A stretch of 64,000 nt of DNA, taken from NCBI RefSeq assembly GCF_014636775.1, contig NZ_BMEQ01000008.1:1-64000 (forward strand). Reading direction: 5' to 3'. Source of the DNA: Kocuria dechangensis (GTDB lineage: Bacteria > Actinomycetota > Actinomycetes > Actinomycetales > Micrococcaceae). Below, piece by piece: positions 30,787 through 39,635 of this stretch. A program made the position numbers and the translations under genes. The notes beneath the pieces were generated by a model. That model ran no database searches, was not told the origin of the DNA, and saw nothing but the letters and a program-made list of their open reading frames with translations. Each line of letters starts with the position of its first letter. Positions within the stretch are counted from its first letter, which is position 1.

Positions 30787-31958
30787 GGGCGGTCCGGGAG
30801 ACGCCGCCCGGCCTGCCCGGCGACCTGCCGGCCCCGCCGCGCTACGGACACCGGTCCGTGGCCGAGGTGATGACCTCCGCGGCGGCCTCCCTGGGCGTGC
30901 CCGGTTTCGAGAACGCGCTGGGGCTGCCCGCCGCGCGCCGCGTCGTCGTCGTCCTCGTGGACGGCCTCGGCCGCGCCCAGCTGCGCGCCCGGGCCGGGCA
31001 CGCGCCCGTCCTCGCCGGAGCCCGCGGCCTGGCGACCCTCGACGCCGCCTTCCCCACGACCACCGCCTCGTCCCTCGCGTCCCTGGGCACGGGCACCGCG
31101 CCGGGTGCGCACGGGCTCGTGGGCTACGACGTCCTGGACCCCGCGACGGACAGCGTCGTCAACCAGCTCGGCGGCTGGGACGCGGGGGTCGACCCGCTCG
31201 CCTGGCAGCCGTTGCCCACCGTGCTGGAGCGCGCCGCCGAGCACGTGGACGTCGTGACCGTGAGCCGGCACAAGTTCGCCGACTCGGGCCTGACCCGGGC
31301 GGCCCTGCGGGGCGGGCGGTTCGTGGCCGCGGACGGGCCCGCGGCACGGGTGGGCCGGGCCCTGGACGAGCTCGCCGCCGGCACGGACGCGCTCATGTAC
31401 TTCTACTGGGACGACCTCGACCGCACCGGCCACGCCCGGGGCTGGGAGTCATGGGAGTGGACGGCCCAGCTCGAGGAGCTCGACTCGGCGCTGCGCCGCC
31501 TCGTGGCCCGGGTCCCGGCGGGCACCACGGTGCTCGTGACCGGGGACCACGGCATGGTGGACGTGCCGCAGGACGCCCGGGTGGACTACTCGGTCCTCCC
31601 CGGGCTGCTCGACGGGGTCCGGCACACCGCCGGGGAGCCCCGGATGGTGCAGCTGCACCTCGAGCCGGACGCGAGCGCCGACGACGTGCGCCGGCTCACG
31701 GCCGCGTGGCGGGAGCAGTTCGGGTCCCGCGTGTGGATCTTCTCCCGGGACGCGGCGCTGGAGGCCGGCTACTTCGGGGCGCCCGGGGACGTCCGGGAGG
31801 CTGTGCGGGCGCGCATCGGGGACGTCCTCGTCGCGGCCAAGGACCCGCTCGCCCTGTTCGACCTGGGCCGGCTGCGCCCGTCGGTGCTGTCGATGGTCGG
31901 CCAGCACGGATCGCTCACCCGCGCCGAGCGCGAGGTCCCGCTGCTGCGCCTGGCCTGA
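30783..31958 (+). CDS. Alkaline phosphatase-superfamily phosphodiesterase / nucleotide pyrophosphatase
   Basis: A 391-residue member of the type I phosphodiesterase/nucleotide pyrophosphatase family. The metal and nucleophile motifs are visible: VVVVLVDGLG (first Asp), FPTTTASSLASLGTG with the nucleophilic Thr, the YWDDLDRTGH metal ligands, and VTGDHGMVDVP. No signal peptide or transmembrane helix is seen, so it is probably cytosolic. The substrate could be a nucleotide or phosphodiester and cannot be fixed by sequence. It overlaps DUF5998 by ATGA and ends in a hairpin shared with the convergent proline-rich gene. Confidence 0.88.
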   Translation: MRAVRETPPGLPGDLPAPPRYGHRSVAEVMTSAAASLGVPGFENALGLPAARRVVVVLVDGLGRAQLRARAGHAPVLAGARGLATLDAAFPTTTASSLASLGTGTAPGAHGLVGYDVLDPATDSVVNQLGGWDAGVDPLAWQPLPTVLERAAEHVDVVTVSRHKFADSGLTRAALRGGRFVAADGPAARVGRALDELAAGTDALMYFYWDDLDRTGHARGWESWEWTAQLEELDSALRRLVARVPAGTTVLVTGDHGMVDVPQDARVDYSVLPGLLDGVRHTAGEPRMVQLHLEPDASADDVRRLTAAWREQFGSRVWIFSRDAALEAGYFGAPGDVREAVRARIGDVLVAAKDPLALFDLGRLRPSVLSMVGQHGSLTRAEREVPLLRLA

Positions 31959-31973
31959 GCCGCCCGGCTCAGG
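31954..31973. terminator. Bidirectional terminator over two stop codons
   Basis: Eight-base perfect arms (CCTGAGCC and complement) with a GCCC loop. It covers the stop codons of the convergent phosphodiesterase and proline-rich genes. Confidence 0.6.
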
Positions 31974-32769
31974 GGGCCTCGGGCCGCCCGCCGGCCGGCC
32001 GCTCCTCGCGGGGCTGGGCGGCGGACGAGGCGGCGTCCGAGGAGCTCCCGGCTCCCTGCCGGTCCTCCTCCGCGCCCTCCTCCGGTTCCGCCGACCCGGC
32101 GCCGGACCCCTCCGTGGTGGGGCCCTGCGTCGACGGTTCCTCCGACGGCGCGGCGGGCTCCTCCGGCGCCGCCGGCTCGGGGGCGGGGGCGGGGGGCGCC
32201 ACGGGCACGGGGGCCGGGGCGGGGGCGACCGGCTCGGGGACCACCGGGACCGGGGGTGCCACGGGCTCGGGTGCCGGGGCCGGCACGACCAGTTCGGGGG
32301 CCGGGGCGGGGGCGACCGGCTCCGGGACCACCGGGGCGGGGACGACCGGCTCGGGGAGCACCGGCTCGGGGACGACCGGCTCGGGGACCACCGGGGCGGG
32401 CACGACGGGCTCCGGCTCGGGCTCCGGCGTGGGCGTGGGCGACGGCGTGGGGGAGGCGGTGCGCGAAGGGGTGGGCGTGGGGGAGGGGGCGGGCGTGGCC
32501 GAGGGCGTGCTGACGGTGGCGGCCGGCGCAGGGGAGACCTCGGTCTCCTGGGCGGCGCCGAAGAGGTCGCGGCCCACGCCGCCGAGGAAGAGCGCGCCGA
32601 CACCGGCGAGCACCACCATGACCACTGCTCCGAGCACGAGCCCGGCGACGAACCGGCCCGGACCGGGACTCCGGCCGGGGCCGAGGAGCTCGTCGTCGTC
32701 GCCGGCCTCCGGCGCGACGGTGTCCAGCTCGTCGTCCCCGAACAGATCGTCCTGGATGGTGTTGCCCAT
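31969..32769 (-). CDS. Single-pass membrane protein with Pro/Val/Ala/Glu repeat tail
   Basis: A 266-residue protein with an acidic cytosolic start (residues 1-38), one transmembrane helix (about 40-63), and an outer region that is almost wholly low complexity. The outer region has a Ser/Thr/Pro stretch, then PVVPEP/PVVPAP/PVAPAPAPE repeats (about 115-205), then an acidic Ser-rich tail. The design suggests a rigid wall-spanning rod, but there is no sorting signal or binding domain to prove it. I do not recognise a family. It follows sepH on the same strand, so a cell-envelope or division link is possible but is inference only. Confidence 0.75.
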   Translation of the reverse strand: MGNTIQDDLFGDDELDTVAPEAGDDDELLGPGRSPGPGRFVAGLVLGAVVMVVLAGVGALFLGGVGRDLFGAAQETEVSPAPAATVSTPSATPAPSPTPTPSRTASPTPSPTPTPEPEPEPVVPAPVVPEPVVPEPVLPEPVVPAPVVPEPVAPAPAPELVVPAPAPEPVAPPVPVVPEPVAPAPAPVPVAPPAPAPEPAAPEEPAAPSEEPSTQGPTTEGSGAGSAEPEEGAEEDRQGAGSSSDAASSAAQPREERPAGGRPEAP

Positions 32770-32901
32770 GCCGTGCAGCCCCTGACGTGGTCTCGTCCGC
32801 CTGTGCCCTGCGCCGGCCGTGTGGCGCGCGGGCGCAGAGGGCAGGCCGGACCCGCCCCCTGTCCCGTGCACTCTATCCCGTCCCCGGCGCGGGACGCGCT
32901 C

Positions 32902-32923
32902 CGGGCGCGGCGGACCGCGCCCG
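32902..32923 (-). terminator. sepH terminator hairpin
   Basis: Nine-base perfect arms (CGGGCGCGG and complement) with a CGGA loop, starting four bases after the sepH stop. Confidence 0.55.
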
Positions 32924-32927
32924 CGCG

Positions 32928-34343
32928 TCAGTCGGCGGAGCTGCCGAAGACGATCTCGTCCCAGCTCGGCACGGAGGAACGGGAGGACCGGCGGGCCTTG
33001 GCAGTGCGGTTGCGGGGCCGGGGGCGGCCGGGCATGTTCTCGTCGGCCCCGGGCGCCTCGCCCTCCGAGGGCTCGTCCTCCGCGGCGCGGTCCTCAGCGG
33101 TGCCGTCCTGAGCGGTGGGGTCCTGAGCGGTGTCGCCCTCCGGGGGACCGGCCGGCTCGTCGGCGGGGAGGGCAGCGGGGAGACCGGCCGGCGGCACGAC
33201 GACGACCTCGGCGGCCGGCTCCCGCCGGCGCGGGGCCTCCGTCCCGCCGCCGTCCTGCGCGGCGGGCTCCTGCTCGGCGGTGAGCTCCCGCCCGGCGGGC
33301 TCCGCCTCGGCGTCCGCCGCGGGTCGCCGCCCGGCGGGCCGGGACGCCGTCCCAGCGGTCTCCTCCCGCGTGTCCTTCTTCTTGTCCTCGCCCGTTGCCT
33401 CGCCGGTCTCCTCGTCCGTCTCCTCGTCCGTGCCGGCGGCGGGGGAGCCGGGGAACTGGGTGGCGGGCTGGAAGGGGCGGTCGAACACGGCGGTGTCCTC
33501 AGGGGCGCCCAGCGGGCGCGGCCGGCGCTCGGGGTGGCCCATCCCGCGGCCGAGGATCTCGGCCAGGGCGTCGTCGCCCTCCTTGTCCTCCCCGAGCCGC
33601 TGGCCGCGGCGGGCCTGGAGGACGTCGAGCAGCTCGTCGGCCTCCACCGCGGAGCGGCGCAGCTGCGTCAGCTCGGGGTCCAGCCCGCCGTCCACCACGC
33701 CGAGACCGGTGCTGATGGGGGTGTCCGGCTGCTCCGGCGCGGTCAGCGCCTCCGCCCAGGCGTTGGAGGGGCGCACGCTCTGGTTGGCCGGGTTGTAGAT
33801 CCACTCGGCCGGGGCGGGATCCGCCACGGGGACCGCGTCCGGGTCGACCACGGTGAAGCGGGCGACCACGGTCCAGAGCTGGTCCTCCCTCTGCCACGAG
33901 TCCCACTCGAGCGAGGAGGCGTCCACCCCGAGGTCCCCGGCCCGGTGGGCCACGGCCCGGCCCAGGGTCAGGGGCTCGCCCTCGAAGACGGAGTGGTAGC
34001 CGCGGTGGGCCGAGCGGTCCTCGATCTCCACCTTCTGGGCCTCCGTGGCGACGTGCGCCCGCTCGGCCAGGATCGGCCACTCGTAGCGCCGGACCCGGGA
34101 GGCCTCCCAGCCGCTCTCGGCCACGATCTGCTCGACCGTCGCGCCCGCGCGGAAGCGCGCCTGGATCTCCCGCGGACCGAACTGGCCCGCCCCCCGCTGG
34201 CGGGCGGCGGGCAGCCGGCGGGCCCGCTGCACCGCGAGGCGCAGCTCCTGGTCGATCCTCAGCAGGCGGCGGGTGCCCGCCTCGTCCTCGACGACCAGGT
34301 GCTCACCGTCGTCGTGCACACCTGCCAGGCGCAACTGCTCCAT
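32928..34343 (-). CDS. sepH: Cell division regulator SepH
   Basis: Actinobacterial septation protein that binds FtsZ and promotes filament assembly. The 471 residues contain the conserved N-terminal domain (MEQLRLAGVHDDGEHLVV) and a helix-turn-helix-like segment at about 55-100 (FGPREIQARFRAGATVEQI...). They continue with a conserved region up to about 200, a long disordered Ala/Glu/Pro-rich middle, and the short conserved C-terminal motif SVPSWDEIVFG. GGAGG precedes the ATG at 34343. The frame extends upstream to 34424 but without a ribosome site. It is divergent from DUF4193, a common arrangement. Confidence 0.9.
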   Translation of the reverse strand: MEQLRLAGVHDDGEHLVVEDEAGTRRLLRIDQELRLAVQRARRLPAARQRGAGQFGPREIQARFRAGATVEQIVAESGWEASRVRRYEWPILAERAHVATEAQKVEIEDRSAHRGYHSVFEGEPLTLGRAVAHRAGDLGVDASSLEWDSWQREDQLWTVVARFTVVDPDAVPVADPAPAEWIYNPANQSVRPSNAWAEALTAPEQPDTPISTGLGVVDGGLDPELTQLRRSAVEADELLDVLQARRGQRLGEDKEGDDALAEILGRGMGHPERRPRPLGAPEDTAVFDRPFQPATQFPGSPAAGTDEETDEETGEATGEDKKKDTREETAGTASRPAGRRPAADAEAEPAGRELTAEQEPAAQDGGGTEAPRRREPAAEVVVVPPAGLPAALPADEPAGPPEGDTAQDPTAQDGTAEDRAAEDEPSEGEAPGADENMPGRPRPRNRTAKARRSSRSSVPSWDEIVFGSSAD

Positions 34344-34647
34344 GCTGTCAATCCTCCGGTGGGTGGTTCTCGGGTGCGTCCCGGTCGTCGAGCCGGCACG
34401 GCGGGAAGGGGGTCGCGGCCGCACGGATCCTTCCGGGTGCGGCCCTGCCGCCCCATCCTACTGGCCGTCGTCGGCGCGGCACGGGAGGCCCGTCGGACCG
34501 GTCTCCGGCCGCGCGCTCACGGGCGGGGGACGCGGTTGGATTTTTACCCCCGTATGGTGAACAATCTACGCGATACAGGGCCTGGCGGGCCCGGAAGAGC
34601 CCCGCCGGAGCCGATCGCCTGGACCCCGATGGAGCGAAGACCCAACT
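34344..34647. other. Divergent intergenic region sepH / DUF4193
   Basis: No gene is supported. The stretch 34536-34575 is clearly less GC-rich (TTGGATTTTTACC... then TATGGTGAACAATC) and is probably the DUF4193 promoter, but I cannot pair a -35 and -10 with correct spacing. The rest is GC-rich sequence upstream of sepH. Confidence 0.45.
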
Positions 34648-34947
34648 ATGGCCACTGACTACGACGCGCCGCGCAAGCAGGACGACGAGCTCAAGGAGGA
34701 CTCGATCGAGGAGCTGCAGACGCGCCGCAGCGATTCCCAGTCGGGGAGCGTCGACGAGGACGAGGCCGCCGCGGCCGAGAGCTTCGAGCTCCCGGGGGCG
34801 GACCTCTCCAACGAGGAGCTCTCCGTCGTGGTGCTCCCGGCCCAGGAGGACGAGTTCACCTGCGGCTCCTGCTTCCTGGTCCGCCACCGCTCGCAGATCG
34901 CCGAGGAGAAGAACGGCGTGAAGTACTGCGTCGAGTGCGTGGGCTGA
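34648..34947 (+). CDS. DUF4193 zinc-ribbon-like protein
   Basis: A 99-residue acidic protein. The N-terminal two thirds are charged and probably flexible. The C-terminus has CGSC and CVEC cysteine pairs 25 residues apart, a likely zinc ribbon. This matches DUF4193, a conserved actinobacterial family with unknown role that sits beside dut and DUF3093. A GGAG lies 17 bases before the ATG, which is rather far. It ends in a strong hairpin. Confidence 0.9.
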   Translation: MATDYDAPRKQDDELKEDSIEELQTRRSDSQSGSVDEDEAAAAESFELPGADLSNEELSVVVLPAQEDEFTCGSCFLVRHRSQIAEEKNGVKYCVECVG

Positions 34948-34997
34948 GTCCCCGCATCGCTCCCGGCGGCCCCGCCGCCGAAGAATCCCGCAGGTGA

Positions 34998-35033
34998 AGA
35001 ACCCCGCCGCGACGGCCGTCGCAGCGGGGTTCT
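34998..35033. terminator. Bidirectional terminator DUF4193 / DUF3093
   Basis: Eighteen-base arms (AGAACCCCGCCGCGACGG) with one mismatch and no loop, between two convergent genes. Confidence 0.75.
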
Positions 35034-35093
35034 GCCGTGTCCGCACCGGTCCGTCCCCGCGGCGGGCCGCGGTGCGGGCAGGGCGCCGGCCGG

Positions 35094-35606
35094 TCAGCGG
35101 TGCGCGGAGAGGACCTCGACGACGCGCTCGGGGTGGCGCGAGGAGGTCAGCCAGTAGGGAGTGGGGTCCACGGGGTCGGTGATCCGGATCCGGACGACGG
35201 GGCCCACGGAGGCGCGGAAGTTCATGAACGCTCGGGCGTCGAGCTCGGGCCCGCGGACGCGGCGCACGTCGTCCCCGCGGAAGGCCTCGGCCTCGCCGAC
35301 GAAACGGCGCTCGATGCGGGCGCGGCCCACCTGGAGCGAGTCCTCGGTCACGACGAGGGAGGTGGTGGAGGCGACGAGGGCCACGGCGGCGCCGCCGCCG
35401 ACCACGAGGGCGGCGAGACCGGCCAGCCACATGCTGATGGGGGCGAGCGCCACGAAGGCGACGAGGCCGGCGAAGAGGACGAGGAGCCACATCCACCAGG
35501 CGGGGGTGAGCTTCTCCTCGTAGAGCACCGTGGAACCGCCGGCGGAGCCGTGGGCGCCGCGCGGTTCGTCGGCCGGGGACGTGCTGGAGGAAGCAGGGTG
35601 GGACAT
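35094..35606 (-). CDS. DUF3093 membrane protein
   Basis: A 170-residue protein with two transmembrane helices (about residues 37-60 and 62-82) and a soluble C-terminal half. The half-membrane, half-soluble plan, the [13 protein letters not shown] start of helix 1, and the closing [18 protein letters not shown] match DUF3093. Function is unknown. It is divergent from dut, as in mycobacteria. Confidence 0.88.
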   Translation of the reverse strand: MSHPASSSTSPADEPRGAHGSAGGSTVLYEEKLTPAWWMWLLVLFAGLVAFVALAPISMWLAGLAALVVGGGAAVALVASTTSLVVTEDSLQVGRARIERRFVGEAEAFRGDDVRRVRGPELDARAFMNFRASVGPVVRIRITDPVDPTPYWLTSSRHPERVVEVLSAHR

Positions 35607-35645
35607 GCCTTAACCCTCTCACGTCCGCGCCCCCGTCCGGAGCGT

Positions 35646-35651
35646 TAGAGT
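35646..35651 (+). promoter_or_regulatory. -10 element for a likely leaderless dut transcript
   Basis: TAGAGT, eight bases, then the GTG at 35660. Confidence 0.4.
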
Positions 35652-35659
35652 GGGGCACT

Positions 35660-36145
35660 GTGAACCACCAGTCGACAGGCCACCGGCCGCACCAGGGGAC
35701 CGCGCGCCCGCTCAGCATCGCGCTGCTGCCGCTCGACCCGGACCTTCCTCCTCCCGTGTACGCCAAGCCCGGGGACGCCGGCGCCGACCTGCGCTCCCGC
35801 GTGGACGTGACCCTGGCCCCCGGCCAGCGGGCCCTGGTCCCCACCGGGGTGGCCGTGGCCCTGCCCGAGGGCTACGCGGGCTTCGTCCACCCGCGCTCCG
35901 GGCTCGCGGCCCGCCACGGCATCACGGTGGTCAACGCCCCCGGCACCGTGGACTCCGGCTACCGCGGGGAGATCATGGTCACCCTGCTCAACACCGACGC
36001 GGCCGAGCCGTTCGAGGTGCGCCGGGGGGACCGCATCGCGCAGCTCGTCGTGCAGCGCGTCGAGCAGGCCGTCTTCGAGGTCGTCGAGGTCCTGCCCGAC
36101 TCCGAGCGCGGCGGCGCGGGCTTCGGCTCCAGCGGCACCGCCTGA
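35660..36145 (+). CDS. dut: dUTP diphosphatase
   Basis: Trimeric enzyme hydrolysing dUTP to dUMP, keeping uracil out of DNA and feeding dTMP synthesis. In 161 residues all five dUTPase motifs appear in order: [22 protein letters not shown] with catalytic Asp, GDRIAQL, and the C-terminal P-loop-like [10 protein letters not shown] that closes over the substrate. GTG start with GGGG four bases upstream. It heads the dut-DUF3710-OB-DUF3159 gene set on the plus strand. Confidence 0.96.
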   Translation: MNHQSTGHRPHQGTARPLSIALLPLDPDLPPPVYAKPGDAGADLRSRVDVTLAPGQRALVPTGVAVALPEGYAGFVHPRSGLAARHGITVVNAPGTVDSGYRGEIMVTLLNTDAAEPFEVRRGDRIAQLVVQRVEQAVFEVVEVLPDSERGGAGFGSSGTA

Positions 36146-36213
36146 CCCGGGCCTGTCCCCCACGAGCTGACCCAGGATCCGGCCCCCCGTGCCGGTGGAG
36201 GAGAATCCAGAAC

Positions 36214-36945
36214 ATGTTCGGTCGCAAGAAGAAGCAGCAGGCGCAGGACGCAGCCCCCGAGGCGCAGGAGGCCGTGCCCACCACGGAGGAGGCGGCGGCG
36301 CAGGCGCGGCAGGAGCCGCAGGGCCCCCTCGACGTCTCCCAGATCGAGAGCCGCGACGGCTACCTCGACCTCGGCTCGGTGCTCGTCCGGCCCCGGGCGG
36401 GCCTGGCCGTGCGGCTCGAGGTCGACGACCGCACCCAGCGCCCCCGCTCGGTGACCCTCGACCTGGACGGCGGCTCCGTCCAGGTCCAGGCGTTCGCCGC
36501 GCCCCGGTCCGAGGGGCTGTGGGACGAGGTCCGCCGCGAGCTCGTCGAGTCGCTGCGCACCAGCAACGGGGAGCCCACCCTCGAGGAGGGGCCCTTCGGG
36601 CTGCAGGTGCTCACCCGCTTCCCGGCCACCGCCTCCGACGGCACCCGTGGCTTCCGGCTGGCCCGCTTCGTGGGCGTCGACGGCCCGCGCTGGTTCGTGC
36701 GGGCGGTGTTCACGGGCACCGCGGCCGTGGCCGCCGAGTCCACCGCCCTCGAGGAGGTGGTGCGGGAGCTGGTCGTCGTGCGCGGGGACCGCCCCATGCC
36801 CCCGCGGGAGCTGCTGCCGCTGACGGTCCCCGAGAACGCGGTGCGCGAGCCCGACGACGAGGACGAGGACGAGGAGCCGCAGCCCCAGGACATCGCCCCC
36901 GTGGCCCCGCCCCGGCGCGGCCCGGAGATCACGGAGATCGGCTGA
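36214..36945 (+). CDS. DUF3710 family protein
   Basis: A 243-residue soluble protein. A basic start (MFGRKKKQQ) and an Ala/Glu-rich region precede the conserved domain from about residue 40 to 215 (DGYLDLGSVLVRP, GLWDEVRRELVESL, RFVGVDGPRWFVRAVF). The tail is acidic. This is DUF3710, always near dut in actinobacteria, with no known function. GGAGGAG precedes the ATG. The next gene begins three bases after its stop. Confidence 0.9.
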   Translation: MFGRKKKQQAQDAAPEAQEAVPTTEEAAAQARQEPQGPLDVSQIESRDGYLDLGSVLVRPRAGLAVRLEVDDRTQRPRSVTLDLDGGSVQVQAFAAPRSEGLWDEVRRELVESLRTSNGEPTLEEGPFGLQVLTRFPATASDGTRGFRLARFVGVDGPRWFVRAVFTGTAAVAAESTALEEVVRELVVVRGDRPMPPRELLPLTVPENAVREPDDEDEDEEPQPQDIAPVAPPRRGPEITEIG

Positions 36946-36948
36946 GCC

Positions 36949-37380
36949 GTGACGACGACATGGACGACGACGTGGACCCGGAAGCACTCGACCCGGCCGG
37001 CCACGGGCGCCATCGACACGGTCACGGAGCCGCCCGTCAGCGCGGGGGACCTCGACCCGTCCCGCCCGGCCCCCGGCGGCCGCCGCCGGCTGATGGCCAG
37101 CGGCCTGGTGACCGAGGTCACCGTCCCGCCGGTGACGGGCGTGCAGAGCTTCTCCGCGCTGCTCGTGCCCGACTGCGTGCTCGAGCAGCCGGCGCCGCAG
37201 GGCGCTCCCGACGGGGCGGGCCCCCGGTCGCTGCGGCTCGTGTGGCAGGGCCAGCGCAGCGTGCCGGGCGTCACCGCCGGCTCCCGGCTGCGCTGCGTGG
37301 GCGTGGTGAGCTTCCGGGACGGTCAGCCCACGATGTTCAACCCCCGCTACGAGATCGTCGCCAAGCAGGTCAGCAGATGA
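36949..37380 (+). CDS. OB-fold nucleic-acid-binding protein
   Basis: A protein of up to 143 residues. The conserved part (about 45-143: LVTEVTVPPV, LRLVWQGQRSVPGVTAGSRLRCVGVV, MFNPRYEIV) is the OB-fold domain protein that lies between DUF3710 and DUF3159 in actinobacteria. The annotated GTG gives an odd Thr/Trp-rich start with no ribosome site, so true initiation may be later, for example ATG 37093. Its nucleic-acid partner is unknown. Confidence 0.8.
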   Translation: MTTTWTTTWTRKHSTRPATGAIDTVTEPPVSAGDLDPSRPAPGGRRRLMASGLVTEVTVPPVTGVQSFSALLVPDCVLEQPAPQGAPDGAGPRSLRLVWQGQRSVPGVTAGSRLRCVGVVSFRDGQPTMFNPRYEIVAKQVSR

Positions 37381-37393
37381 GGCAGGTCACCGG

Positions 37394-38119
37394 ATGACGG
37401 ACCCCCGCGAGCCCGAGGAGAGCCCCGGCCCCGCCCGGCGCGGCGGGGACGTCGAGCGCTCGATGGCGGCCTACGCCGAGCGCTCCGGCATGCGCCGCAA
37501 GGACAACGGCCAGCTCGACGTCCTGCACGCCGTCGGCGGCTGGCGCGGCCTGGCGGAGACGATCCTGCCCGGGCTCGTCTTCCTGGTCGTCCTGTTCGTG
37601 GGCGGCGCCCTCGGCACGGCGCTCGGCGCCTCGCTCGGCACCGCCGCAGTGTTCACCGTCCTGCGGCTGGCGCAGCGCCAGTCCCTCGTCCAGGCCGTCT
37701 CCGGCCTGGTCGGGGTCGGGGTGTGCGCGCTCTTCGCCCGGGCCACCGGCGAGGCCCTGGACTACTACGTCCCCGGGTTCTGGATCAACGCCGCCTCGTT
37801 CGTGGGCCTGGGGGTGTCCCTGGTGGCCGGCTGGCCGCTGCTGGGCGTCTTCTACGGCTTCATCCGGGGCGAGGGCACCGAGTGGCGCGCTGTCCCGGTC
37901 CGGCGCCGCGCCTACCGGGTGGCCACGCTCATGCTCATGGCGATGTTCGCGGCCCGCCTGCTCGTGCAGCTCCCGCTGTACTTCGCCGAGAACGTCACGG
38001 GCCTGGGCGTCGCCCGGCTGGCGATGGGCGTCCCCCTCTACGCGCTGACCCTCTGGCTGGCGTGGCTGGTGTCCCGGCCCCCGGAGCAGATCGCCGCCGA
38101 GGAGCAGGACGGCGTCTGA
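37394..38119 (+). CDS. DUF3159 membrane protein
   Basis: A 241-residue integral membrane protein with about six helices between residues 55 and 228. The GQLDVLHAVGGWRGLAETILPG segment before helix 1 and the GFIRGEGTEWR loop are typical of DUF3159. The N-terminal 45 residues are polar. Some members are called intracellular septation-like, but this is not established. The gene starts 13 bases after the OB-fold gene and ends 12 bases from the convergent trkA pair. Confidence 0.88.
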   Translation: MTDPREPEESPGPARRGGDVERSMAAYAERSGMRRKDNGQLDVLHAVGGWRGLAETILPGLVFLVVLFVGGALGTALGASLGTAAVFTVLRLAQRQSLVQAVSGLVGVGVCALFARATGEALDYYVPGFWINAASFVGLGVSLVAGWPLLGVFYGFIRGEGTEWRAVPVRRRAYRVATLMLMAMFAARLLVQLPLYFAENVTGLGVARLAMGVPLYALTLWLAWLVSRPPEQIAAEEQDGV

Positions 38120-38131
38120 GCCCGCCGGCGC

Positions 38132-38815
38132 TCAGGCGCGCTCCGGCTCCTGGGGGTCCGCGGTCGTGAACATCGCCCGCAGCTGGGACTCGCCCTCGGC
38201 GCTCGAGATGAAGAACAGCTGGTCGGCGCCCTCGAGGACGTCGTCGCCGGAGGGGCTGATGGGCACCCCGTCGCGCAGGATGGCCACGAGGGTGACCTCC
38301 GGCGGCCACGGGACCTGGGAGACCATCGTGGCGACCACCGGGTGCTCGTGGGGGACGGTGTAGGCCGCCAGGGTCGCGCCGCCGGTCTGCAGCGTCAGCA
38401 GCCGCACCACGTCGCCGACCTCGACGGCCTCCTCCACGAGCGCCGTCATCAGCCGCGGTGTGGAGACCGCGACGTCCACGCCCCACGCGTCGTCGAAGAG
38501 CCACTCGTTCTTCGGGTTGTTCACGCGCCCCACGGTGCGGGGGACGCCGAACTCGCTGCGCGCCAGGAGGGAGACCACGAGGTTCGCCTTGTCGTCCCCG
38601 GTGGCGGCGACGACGACGTCCGTCTCCTCCAGCCCGCCCTCCCGCAGCGTGGAGAGCTCGCACGCGTCGCCGATGATCCACTGGGCGCCGCGCAGGTCCG
38701 ACCGCCCGATCACCTCCGGCTTCTCGTCGAAGATCACCACCTCGTGGCGGTGGGAGAGCAGCTCCCGGGCGATCGAGGCGCCCACGGCGCCGGCGCCCAC
38801 GATGACCACGCGCAT
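38132..38815 (-). CDS. TrkA-type K+ channel/transporter regulatory protein (second copy)
   Basis: A 227-residue RCK protein: a TrkA-N Rossmann domain (MRVVIVGAGAVGASIARELL, NAD-binding) and a TrkA-C ligand-binding domain from about 135. Such proteins gate K+ uptake systems in response to nucleotides. The ATG overlaps the stop of the upstream trkA gene by one base, so the two are translated together and probably act as a heteromer, like mycobacterial CeoB/CeoC. A KimA-like permease lies about 4 kb away, normally much closer. Confidence 0.9.
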   Translation of the reverse strand: MRVVIVGAGAVGASIARELLSHRHEVVIFDEKPEVIGRSDLRGAQWIIGDACELSTLREGGLEETDVVVAATGDDKANLVVSLLARSEFGVPRTVGRVNNPKNEWLFDDAWGVDVAVSTPRLMTALVEEAVEVGDVVRLLTLQTGGATLAAYTVPHEHPVVATMVSQVPWPPEVTLVAILRDGVPISPSGDDVLEGADQLFFISSAEGESQLRAMFTTADPQEPERA

Positions 38816-39558
38816 CAGTTCCCTCCGGAGTAGCGGTCGTCGCCGGTGCTGCCGTCGGCGTCCCGGCGCAGCGAGTTGGCGAGGTCCAGGACGTCGGGCG
38901 TCGGGGGCCTGGACAGGACGCGGGTGACGGCCTCGACGTCGTCGGTGCGCATCATGGCGTGCACCACGTCGCCCTGCTGGTAGCTGGTGTCCGGGCCGGG
39001 GAGGATCCCCTCGCCGAACCGGGTGACGAACGCGATGCGCACCCCGGCGGCCTCCTCGATCGCGTCCAGGTGCAGCCCCGACCACGAGTCGTCCAGGGAG
39101 AGCTCGCCGAGCTGCAGCCGCCCCGAGGCCTCCCGGAAGTCGCCGGTGATCGCCTGCTCGGGCAGGATCCGGCGCAGCGCCTGGTCCGCGCTCCAGCGCA
39201 CGGCCGCGACCGTGGGGATGCCCAGGCGCTGGTAGAACTCGGCGCGGGAGGGGTCGTAGATGCGGGCCACCACGCGGCGGACCTTGAACGTCTCGCGCGC
39301 GACGCGGGCGGCGATGATGTTGGAGTTGTCCCCGCTGGAGACCGCCGCGAAGGCGTAGGCCTCCTCGATCCCGGCCCGGCGCAGCACCTCCCGGTCGAAG
39401 CCGAGGCCGGTGACCTTCTTGCCCCCGAAGGAGGTGCGCAGCCGGCGGAAGGCCCGGTCGTCCTGGTCGATGACCGCGACGGTGTGCCCGGAGTCCTCGA
39501 GGGTGTGGGCGATCATCACGCCGACCCGCCCGACTCCCATGATCACGAAATGCGCCAT
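38815..39558 (-). CDS. TrkA-type K+ channel/transporter regulatory protein (first copy)
   Basis: A 247-residue RCK protein: TrkA-N domain starting MAHFVIMGVGRVGVMIAHTLED with the NAD-binding GVGRVG, and a TrkA-C domain from about 145. It leads the trkA pair. TAGGCT sits seven bases before the ATG, suggesting a leaderless transcript, although GGAGG lies in the same gap. Together with its partner it should regulate K+ uptake at the membrane. Confidence 0.9.
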   Translation of the reverse strand: MAHFVIMGVGRVGVMIAHTLEDSGHTVAVIDQDDRAFRRLRTSFGGKKVTGLGFDREVLRRAGIEEAYAFAAVSSGDNSNIIAARVARETFKVRRVVARIYDPSRAEFYQRLGIPTVAAVRWSADQALRRILPEQAITGDFREASGRLQLGELSLDDSWSGLHLDAIEEAAGVRIAFVTRFGEGILPGPDTSYQQGDVVHAMMRTDDVEAVTRVLSRPPTPDVLDLANSLRRDADGSTGDDRYSGGN

Positions 39559-39565
39559 GCCCTCC

Positions 39566-39571
39566 AGCCTA
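39566..39571 (-). promoter_or_regulatory. -10 element for the trkA pair
   Basis: Minus-strand TAGGCT, seven bases, then the ATG at 39558. Confidence 0.45.
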
Positions 39572-39635
39572 GGCCACCCCGCCGGGGCGTCCCGGCCGGG
39601 GACGCCCGCGGCCGCCGGACGCGTGCCGGTGGGGG

